A stretch of 64,000 nt of DNA from Luteimonas viscosa (GTDB lineage: Bacteria > Pseudomonadota > Gammaproteobacteria > Xanthomonadales > Xanthomonadaceae). Where the stretch lies: assembly GCF_008244685.1 (NCBI RefSeq), contig NZ_VTFT01000001.1, forward strand, positions 599,248 through 663,247. The letters run 5' to 3'. The notes below the pieces were generated by a model. That model had not been told where the DNA came from. It was given only the letters and a program-made list of their open reading frames with translations, and searched no databases. Both the position numbers and the translations under genes were made by a program. Positions 58,012 to 64,000 of this stretch are shown here, piece after piece; the first letter of the stretch is position 1; each line of letters begins with the position of its first letter.

Positions 58012-59676
58012 TCAGTTCCGCGGGCCGGACAGCACCTGTCCGCCCTGGTGCAGGTCGAGCGAGGCGACCTCGCCCTTGCCATCGCGCTTGAACACAAGCT
58101 CGATGCCGTACGCGGCGGCCTCGAACGTGTCCTTGCCGCGCGCTTCCAGCGGGAACTCGCCCTGTCCGGTCGCCTGCGCACGCAACTTTCCGTCGCGAAC
58201 GCGCACCGTCAGCGCGAAGTTCGGCATCAGCGGGTATTCGCCCGCGTAGGCGGCCAGCTCCGCTTCCGACAGCGACGGCGCGGCGCTCGGCCCGGCATCG
58301 TCGGAGATGCGCGTTGCCGCGAACACACCACCCATCTGCATCCACTGGAACCCGTATTCGCCGTTCGCCTTCTTCTGCGGGCGCAGGATGGCATCGACCA
58401 CCGTCGGAAAGAAGTCGCCGGCATCGTCGTAGGCCAACCCGAATTCCTCCTGCCCCGTCACCTGGCCGAACAGCTTGCCGTCCCGCTGGCGCAACGATAC
58501 CTGCGGAAACGGCGGCATCCGGTACTCGCCCGCCAGCGCCTCGAGCAGGGCCGCCGGCGGCGACGCCAGCTTGCGCGGCTTGCCCAGCGGCAACGACGGG
58601 TCGACCAGATGCATGCCCAGGCTGCCGAGACTGCCGATGGAGTTCCACGTGGTGTCGGACAGGATCACCACCCCGCGCCGCCGTTCGCGGTCGATCGACA
58701 CGAACGCGGAAAAGCCGCCGGTACCGCCTTCGTGCAGGTGCACGGTGCGGCCGGCGACCGGCGCCAGCATCCAGTTCATCGCCATCGGCGGCTGTTCGCT
58801 GATGCGTTCTTGCGCGCGTTCGAGCGCGGGAGTGATGGCGGTCTCGGCGAAGCCCAGGTTGCCCTGCACGTAGCGCACCATGTCGTCGAGCGTGGCGCGC
58901 ACGCCCCCCACGCCCGCGAGGTTGGTGGCGAAGTCCCACGACAAGGCCGCCTGCGTGTTCGGCGTGTGCCCGGTCGCGGCGCGCACCCCGGCGGGCGGGT
59001 CGTCGACGTAGGCGTGCCGCATGCCCAGCGGCGCGAACAGGCGCCGCTTCAGCAGACTCTCGAAATCCATGCCGGCCCGGCGCGCGATGGCGTACGACAG
59101 CACCATCGACGCGAAGTTGGAGTATTCGAAACGGGTGCCCGGCGCAGCGGCCAGCGTCGCGTCGCCAAGCGAGGCCAGCAGGTCGGCCTCGGTCAGTTCC
59201 GCATACGGGTTGGCGACGTCGGCGGCCGCGGTCTGCATCCGCGAGGGCAGCGCCGGCAAACCGCTGGTGTGCGTGACCACGTGGCGCAGCAGGATCGGCT
59301 CGCCTTCGAACGACGGGACCTTCGTGCCTTCCGGCAGGTAGTCCGACAGCGGATCGTCGAGCGAGGCCTGGCCGCGTTCGATCAGGTCGGCCAGCAGCAC
59401 GGCGGCCATGGTCTTGCTGACCGATCCGATCTCGAACGCGGTGTCGGGGCCGATGCGGCCCGCGTCGCGCGGATCGGCGCAGCGGTAGGTGCGCGCGACG
59501 GTGCCCTGTTCGACGATGGCCACGGCCATGCACGCGCCGGTACGGTCGCTGGCCAGTCTCCGGTCGACGACGGCCTGCAGCGTGGCATCGGTGGTGCTTG
59601 CGGCATGGGCGGTCCCGGTACCGCCGGCAAGGATCAGGCAGGTCGCGGCGGCCAGCCCGGTCACGAAGGTCTTCAT
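58012..59676 (-). CDS. Exported serine hydrolase (beta-lactamase family)
   Basis: 554 aa. Signal peptide GLAAATCLILAGGTGTAHA. Serine hydrolase motifs: SxxK S85-V-S-K88 (IGSVSKTMAAVLL), Tyr/Asn in FEYSNFAS, and HEGG (LHEGGTGGF) in the KTG position. A C-terminal lipocalin-like part of about 170 residues follows (LAGEYRMPPFPQVSLRQRDGKLFGQVTGQ). It is the first gene of an operon with the kinase and LytTR regulator, so it may process or signal a cell-wall or lipid cue. Confidence 0.9.
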   Translation of the reverse strand: MKTFVTGLAAATCLILAGGTGTAHAASTTDATLQAVVDRRLASDRTGACMAVAIVEQGTVARTYRCADPRDAGRIGPDTAFEIGSVSKTMAAVLLADLIERGQASLDDPLSDYLPEGTKVPSFEGEPILLRHVVTHTSGLPALPSRMQTAAADVANPYAELTEADLLASLGDATLAAAPGTRFEYSNFASMVLSYAIARRAGMDFESLLKRRLFAPLGMRHAYVDDPPAGVRAATGHTPNTQAALSWDFATNLAGVGGVRATLDDMVRYVQGNLGFAETAITPALERAQERISEQPPMAMNWMLAPVAGRTVHLHEGGTGGFSAFVSIDRERRRGVVILSDTTWNSIGSLGSLGMHLVDPSLPLGKPRKLASPPAALLEALAGEYRMPPFPQVSLRQRDGKLFGQVTGQEEFGLAYDDAGDFFPTVVDAILRPQKKANGEYGFQWMQMGGVFAATRISDDAGPSAAPSLSEAELAAYAGEYPLMPNFALTVRVRDGKLRAQATGQGEFPLEARGKDTFEAAAYGIELVFKRDGKGEVASLDLHQGGQVLSGPRN

Positions 59677-59790
59677 GGCGATGGTCTCCTGTGGTCGGAT
59701 GCCGGCAGCCTGCCCCGTGCCGCTTCGCGTTGCCCGGGTTTGCGACGAAACCGCCCGGCGGCCGGACGAAGCGCCCCTGGCCGCGGACCG

Positions 59791-61038
59791 TCAGCCCGCC
59801 AGCAGGGCCTGCATCGCACTGGAGAAGCGCGCAGCGACCCGGGAGCGATTCACGTGCACGCCATCGGCCACCACCCGCCTGCCTGCCACGCGCACTTCCC
59901 GGACGGCATTGCGGTTGCCGCTGAAGATCCAGCGATCGGCGACGTCGTCCGGGGTCGCGCCGGCCAGCTGGGATGCGGCTGCGTCGAGGACGATGGCATC
60001 GTCGATGGCGGCGAAGCCGGTCGACCCGCCGGCGCTCGCCAGCACGCGATCGACCAGGGTCGCGCCGACGCTCGGCGACGCCGCGGCGACCGCGATGTTG
60101 CGGCGGCGCGTCGACAGCCGCTGTCCGTACTCCAACCAGCGCAGCTCCTCGACCGGCGACACCGAGATGTGCGAATCGGAGCCGATCCCCCAGGCGCCGC
60201 GGGCATCCAGATAGTCGCGCAGCCGGAACAGGCCGTCGCCGAGGTTGGCCTCGGTGGTCGGGCAGATCGCCACCGTCGCGCCGGAGCCGGCGACGGCCGC
60301 CACCTCCCAGTCGTTGAGGTGGGTTGCATGCACCAGGGTCCAGCGCGCATCGACATCGGCGTTCTTCAGCAGCCACTCCACCGGTCGCAGGTCGCGCACC
60401 GCGATGCAGTCCTGCACTTCGCCGACCTGTTCGGCGACATGGATGTGGATGCGCGCATCCGCCGGCAACGCCGCCAGCACCTCGCGCATCGCGTCCGCCG
60501 GCACCGCGCGCAGGCTGTGCAGCGCGCAGCCCACGCGGAGCATGTCGTCCTGCCGCGCATGCAGCGCGTTGAACAGGCGCAGGTAGCCGTCGACGTCGTG
60601 CCCGAAGCGCTTCTGCCTGTCGTTGAGCGGGCGGCCGTCGAAACCGCCGGTCATGTACAGCACCGGCAGCAGGGTCAGGCGGATGCCGGCCTCGCGCGCC
60701 GCCGCGACCAGCGCATCCGACATCGCCGTGGGCGTGGCGTACGGCCTGCCATCGGGCGCATGGTGCAGGTAGTGGAACTCGCAGACCGTGGTGTAGCCGG
60801 CCTCGAGCATTTCCGCGTACAGCTGCGAGGCGACCGCGTGCAGCGACTCCGGGTCGAAGCGCGCCGCCATGCGGTACATCGTCTCGCGCCAGGTCCAGAA
60901 CGAGTCGGCCGGATCGGTCTGGCGCTCCGCCAGGCCGGCCATCGCCCGCTGGAACGCGTGCGAATGCAGGTTGGCGATGCCCGGCAGGCGCCAGCCGGCG
61001 GGGACGGCTTCGATCGGTGACTCGGGCGATCCGGACAT
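59791..61038 (-). CDS. hutF: Formimidoylglutamate deiminase
   Basis: 415 aa. Amidohydrolase that converts formimidoylglutamate to formylglutamate plus ammonia in the five-step hut route. Motifs: NLHSHAFQRAMAGLAE (HxH at 25/27), HIHVAEQ, VHATHL, and GSDSHISVSPVEELRWLEYGQRL. It is short at the N-terminus by about 35-40 residues compared with usual HutF (the beta-sandwich half is largely missing); a TAG lies in frame 12 codons upstream, so a longer product is not possible from this strand. Confidence 0.9.
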   Translation of the reverse strand: MSGSPESPIEAVPAGWRLPGIANLHSHAFQRAMAGLAERQTDPADSFWTWRETMYRMAARFDPESLHAVASQLYAEMLEAGYTTVCEFHYLHHAPDGRPYATPTAMSDALVAAAREAGIRLTLLPVLYMTGGFDGRPLNDRQKRFGHDVDGYLRLFNALHARQDDMLRVGCALHSLRAVPADAMREVLAALPADARIHIHVAEQVGEVQDCIAVRDLRPVEWLLKNADVDARWTLVHATHLNDWEVAAVAGSGATVAICPTTEANLGDGLFRLRDYLDARGAWGIGSDSHISVSPVEELRWLEYGQRLSTRRRNIAVAAASPSVGATLVDRVLASAGGSTGFAAIDDAIVLDAAASQLAGATPDDVADRWIFSGNRNAVREVRVAGRRVVADGVHVNRSRVAARFSSAMQALLAG

Positions 61039-61110
61039 CGTGGGTTCGGGAGACGACGGGAGTACGCTAGGCTAACGCGCTCGCGCTCCCGTTCACAGGC
61101 CGTTTCCGTC

Positions 61111-61296
61111 ATGTTCGAGTCCATCGCCATCGTCGCCCTGCTGCTGATCGCGGTGGCCGTGGTCCTGCTCAAGTCGCGCGAGCGACTGCGCTCTCCCGGA
61201 GCGCGGCGCAGTCGCGAAGGCGATGGCGGCGGTTCCGCGGGCCGCGACCACGATGGCGGCGGCGATGGCGGCGATGGCGGGGGCGGAGGTGACTGA
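61111..61296 (+). CDS. Small membrane ORF with Gly/Asp-rich tail
   Basis: 61 aa: one helix ([19 protein letters not shown]), a basic patch ([15 protein letters not shown]) and a [12 protein letters not shown] tail. Similar small tails are common in annotated Proteobacteria hypotheticals. Its TGA lies 6-8 bases inside hutI (GTG 61289), suggesting coupling. Confidence 0.55.
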   Translation: MFESIAIVALLLIAVAVVLLKSRERLRSPGARRSREGDGGGSAGRDHDGGGDGGDGGGGGD

Positions 61297-62509
61297 GGCC
61301 TGGGATGGGCTGATCGTCGGCGCCAGCCTGGCCACGCTCGAGGGCGATGCCGGCTATGCGGCAATCGAGGATGGCGCGCTCGGATGGCGCGGCGACCGGA
61401 TCACGTTCGTGGGGCGCCGCCGCGACCTGGCGGACGCGCCCGACCGGCTCGCGGCCACGGTAGTGGAGGCCGACGGCGGCTGGATCACGCCCGGCCTGGT
61501 CGACTGCCACACCCACCTGGTGTTCGCGGGCGATCGCGCCGGCGAGTTCGAACAGCGGCTGCAGGGCGTGAGCTACGAGGAGATCGCCCGCCGCGGTGGT
61601 GGCATCCGCTCCACCGTGAGCGCGACCCGCGATGCCAGCGAGGACGAACTGCTGGCGCAGTCCCTGCCGCGCGCCCGCGCGCTGGTGGGCGACGGCGCGA
61701 CCACCCTGGAAATCAAGTCCGGCTACGGCCTGGATTTCGACAACGAACGCAAGATGCTGCGCGTGGCGCGTCGCATCGGCCAGTCGCTCGGCGTCGAGGT
61801 ACGTACCACCTTCCTCGGCGCGCACGCGCTGCCGCGCGAGTACCTCGGGCGCGCCGACGAATACATCGACCGCGTCTGCGAGTGGCTGCCCCCGTTGCAC
61901 GCCGAAGGCCTGGTAGACGCGGTCGACGCGTTCGCCGAGCGGATCGGCTTCAACCTCGCCCAGACCCGGCGCGTGTTCGAAGCCGCGAGGACACTCGGGC
62001 TGCCGGTGAAGCTGCATGCCGACCAGCTCGGCGACGGCGACGGCGCCGCGCTGGTCGCGGAATTCGGGGGCATCTCCGCCGACCACGTCGAATACACCTC
62101 TCCCGCCGGCGTGAGCGCGATGGCGCGTGCAGGCACGGTGGCCGTACTGCTGCCCGGCGCCTTCCACGTGCTGCGCGAAACCCAGTTGCCTCCGCTGGCG
62201 GAGTTCCGGGCGCAGGGCGTGCCGATGGCGGTCGCGACCGACTGCAATCCCGGCACCTCGCCGCTGCTGTCGCTGCGCCAGGCGATGCAGCTTGCCTGCA
62301 CCCATTTCCGGCTGACTCCGGAAGAGGCGCTGCGCGGCGCCACCGTCAACGCCGCGCGCGCACTCGGCCTCGACGACCGCGGCGCGCTTCGCGTCGGCCT
62401 GCGCGCCGATTTCGTCCACTGGAACATCGCCCGCCCCGCGGAGCTGTGCTACTGGCTGGGAGGCGCGCTGGCACGCGCCGTCCATGCCGGCGGCCGAAGA
62501 CTGTCCTGA
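61289..62509 (+). CDS. hutI: Imidazolonepropionase
   Basis: About 406 aa from GTG 61289 (upstream ATGs at 61223, 61253, 61265 and 61274 lie in the Gly-rich tail of the small ORF and are less likely; a G-rich stretch precedes the GTG). Zinc HxH in [47 protein letters not shown] and [10 protein letters not shown] are all HutI signatures. It catalyses the third step of histidine degradation. Divergent from hutF. Confidence 0.93.
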   Translation: MTEAWDGLIVGASLATLEGDAGYAAIEDGALGWRGDRITFVGRRRDLADAPDRLAATVVEADGGWITPGLVDCHTHLVFAGDRAGEFEQRLQGVSYEEIARRGGGIRSTVSATRDASEDELLAQSLPRARALVGDGATTLEIKSGYGLDFDNERKMLRVARRIGQSLGVEVRTTFLGAHALPREYLGRADEYIDRVCEWLPPLHAEGLVDAVDAFAERIGFNLAQTRRVFEAARTLGLPVKLHADQLGDGDGAALVAEFGGISADHVEYTSPAGVSAMARAGTVAVLLPGAFHVLRETQLPPLAEFRAQGVPMAVATDCNPGTSPLLSLRQAMQLACTHFRLTPEEALRGATVNAARALGLDDRGALRVGLRADFVHWNIARPAELCYWLGGALARAVHAGGRRLS

Positions 62510-62525
62510 CCCACGGAGATTTCGC

Positions 62526-63734
62526 ATGCCCTTGCGCGCCACCCTCGCCGTCGCCCTCTCGATCCTCGTTTGCGCGCCGCTCCATGCCGATGACGACGCA
62601 CAGCGACGCGCCCAGGCCCTCGCGCAGGACGCGATCATCGTCGATACCCACGTCGACGCGCCCGGCATCCTCTCCGAGACCTGGGCCGACCTCGGCGTGG
62701 CCGCGCCGGACCGCGAGTTCGACTACCCGCGCGCGCGCCAGGGCGGGCTGGATATCGCCTTCATGTCGATCTACACCTCGGCGCGCGAGGACGAGCAGGG
62801 CCGGGCGCGGCAGTCGGCGCATGCGCAGATCGATGCGGTCGAGGCCCTGGTGCAGCGGCATCCCGACAAGTTCGCGATCCTGACCTCGCCGGCCGACGTC
62901 GAGCGCCTGCGCGAAGGTGGCCGCGTGCTGCTGCCGCTGGGGATGGAGAACGGTGCGCCACTCGGCGACGACCTCGCCCAGGTGCAGGCGTTCTTCGATC
63001 GCGGCATCCGCTACATCACCCTCGCCCACAGCGCCGCCAACCGGATCTCCGATTCGTCCTATGGCGTTGAGCGCAAGTGGGATGGCCTGAGCCCGTTCGG
63101 CCGCCAGGTCGTGGCCGAGATGAACCGCCTCGGGATCATGGTCGACGTCTCGCACGTCTCCGATGCCGCCGCCGCGCAGGCGATCGAACTGAGCACGGTG
63201 CCGGTGATCGCCAGCCATTCCGCGTTCCGCCACTTCACGCCCGGCTTCGAACGCAACATCAGCGACGAGCTGGCGCGCGCGATCGCGGACAGGGGCGGCG
63301 TGGTGCAGGTGCCGTTCGGCACCGCCTTCGTCAACCCGCAGGCCGCCACCGACATGCAGGCACGGTTCCGCGCGCGCGCCGAGTTCGACCGGCGCAACGC
63401 CGAACTGGCCGCCGCCGGCAAGCCGACCGAGGATGCCGCGGCGTTCGAGGCCGCCTGGGAACGCGACCATCCCACGCCGTCGACGCCGCTGTCCGCGGTG
63501 CTCGACCAGATCGACCATGGCGTGAAGCTGCTGGGCGTCGACCATGTCGGGATCGGGTCGGACTTCGACGGCGTCGGCGGCGAGCTCGCCGACGGGCTGC
63601 GCTCGGTCGCGGATTTCCCGAACCTGGTCGCCGGCCTGCAGGCGCGCGGCTATCCGGACGAAGACATCCGCAAGATCCTCGGCGAGAACCTGCTCCGGGT
63701 CTGGCGCGAGGTGGAGGCCGGCGCCCGGCGCTGA
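62526..63734 (+). CDS. Secreted membrane dipeptidase (M19)
   Basis: 402 aa. Signal peptide LRATLAVALSILVCAPLHA. Binuclear zinc residues: VDTHVDAPG, Glu in MENGAPLG, His in VDVSHVSD and ASHSAFRHF, Asp in GIGSDFDGV. M19 enzymes hydrolyse dipeptides. Placement after hutI (17 bp) suggests co-transcription; release of His-containing dipeptides is a guess. Confidence 0.93.
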   Translation: MPLRATLAVALSILVCAPLHADDDAQRRAQALAQDAIIVDTHVDAPGILSETWADLGVAAPDREFDYPRARQGGLDIAFMSIYTSAREDEQGRARQSAHAQIDAVEALVQRHPDKFAILTSPADVERLREGGRVLLPLGMENGAPLGDDLAQVQAFFDRGIRYITLAHSAANRISDSSYGVERKWDGLSPFGRQVVAEMNRLGIMVDVSHVSDAAAAQAIELSTVPVIASHSAFRHFTPGFERNISDELARAIADRGGVVQVPFGTAFVNPQAATDMQARFRARAEFDRRNAELAAAGKPTEDAAAFEAAWERDHPTPSTPLSAVLDQIDHGVKLLGVDHVGIGSDFDGVGGELADGLRSVADFPNLVAGLQARGYPDEDIRKILGENLLRVWREVEAGARR

Positions 63735-63778
63735 GCCGGTGATCCGTCGACTCCTCGGGCCATTGCCCGACGCCCACG

Positions 63779-63804
63779 AAAAAGCCCCGCATCGCGGGGC
63801 TTTT
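63779..63804. terminator. Bidirectional intrinsic terminator
   Basis: A 7-bp stem GCCCCGC (63784-63790) / GCGGGGC (63794-63800) with loop ATC is flanked by AAAAA on the left and TTTT on the right, working for both the dipeptidase (plus) and bTHX-like (minus) transcripts. Confidence 0.92.
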
Positions 63805-63830
63805 CTTTCACCGCATCCGGATGGAACGGC

Positions 63831-64000
63831 TTACTCGCCCTTCGCGGCCACCTTCTTCACCGCCTTCTTGGCGGGCGCCCTGGTCGCGGTCTTCGCCACT
63901 TTGACCACCGGCGCGGCGGCGCTGCCCGTCGCCTTGGCGACGGCCTTCGGACGCGCGTTGCCGTAGCTGGAGGTGTAGCGCTTGCCCTTGGCGGTCTTGC
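63831..64000 (-). CDS. 30S ribosomal protein THX-like, 5' end beyond window
   Basis: At least 55 aa from the edge: KTAKGKRYTSSYGNARPK matches the bTHX core, followed by an unusually long Lys/Ala tail (VAKTATRAPAKKAVKKVAAKGE) ending in TAA (63831-63833). bTHX is a very small basic protein of the small subunit; the extended Ala/Lys tail is histone H1-like and found in some xanthomonads. Confidence 0.85.
   Translation of the reverse strand, partial: KTAKGKRYTSSYGNARPKAVAKATGSAAAPVVKVAKTATRAPAKKAVKKVAAKGE

Noticed and set aside
56774..60376. A 1200-codon minus-strand frame spanning kinase, serine hydrolase and hutF
   Set aside because: Only its 3' third (56774-58006) is the kinase; the rest is the out-of-frame shadow of the serine hydrolase and hutF genes.

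Overview
The window is very GC-rich (about 70% by eye) DNA with dense coding on both strands. The gene content points to a gammaproteobacterium of the Xanthomonadaceae/Lysobacteraceae type (Lysobacter, Luteimonas or a relative). Indicators are secreted TldD paralogues, a UbiM-type ubiquinone hydroxylase, a DnrO-like lipoprotein, a bTHX-type basic ribosomal protein and an interspersed palindromic element whose arms contain the TTTCCCCGCAAGTGCACAAG sequence seen repeatedly in this family. That assignment is inference; no rRNA or marker gene is present.

Layout. 1-5621 (minus strand): a MoxR ATPase - DUF58 - BatA-like - DUF4175 cluster, cut by the left edge, preceded by a DUF4159 gene and a block of palindromic and tandem repeats. 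5685-6170: a long imperfect inverted repeat with no protein. 6199-10979: one TldE/PmbA-type and two tandem TldD-type genes, the latter with Tat-like signals. 11197-19481: a DUF885 lipoprotein, a patatin-like phospholipase divergent from an AraC-type regulator, a VOC/MmcQ/DUF72 run, a secreted aldo/keto reductase and an MFS-like transporter. 19537-24730: amidohydrolase, cyclase-family protein, and two DMT exporters around a LysR regulator. 24842-26863: ECF sigma factor with a membrane partner, then a lipoprotein. 26942-29946: DUF4019, LemA and DUF2207. 29954-31491: soxR divergent from a quinone-oxidoreductase-like gene, with a recognisable SoxR box inside a 19-bp-spacer promoter. 31569-45557: ABC exporter, ClpP-like lipoprotein, many small stand-alone enzymes (DUF1697, DUF1428, alpha/beta hydrolase, GFA, SRPBCC, DUF1801) and a MATE exporter. 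45558-46803: an AT-richer islet with one unrecognised gene. 46804-50641: hutU divergent from a TetR regulator and an Lnt-like nitrilase-fold membrane protein, with a striking operator at the TetR start codon. 51293-55840: phosphodiesterase, Ada-AlkA fusion, ogt, ubiM. 56007-59676: serine hydrolase - LytS-like kinase - LytTR regulator operon. 59791-63734: hutF divergent from a small membrane ORF, hutI and a secreted membrane dipeptidase. A bidirectional terminator separates these from a bTHX-like gene cut by the right edge.

How they fit together. Histidine degradation (hutU, hutF, hutI) is present but split by 11 kb of unrelated genes; hutH and the last step are not in the window. DNA alkylation repair forms a translationally coupled pair (ada-alkA/ogt). 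The MoxR/DUF58/BatA cluster, the TldD/E cluster and the serine hydrolase/two-component operon are the best candidate functional modules. I did not find a CRISPR array, transposase, prophage, toxin-antitoxin pair or obvious defence system. The most unusual items are the operator at 48614-48632, the Lnt-like gene, the secreted TldD pair, the repeat structures at 4.7-6.2 kb and the foreign-looking gene at 45769-46767.
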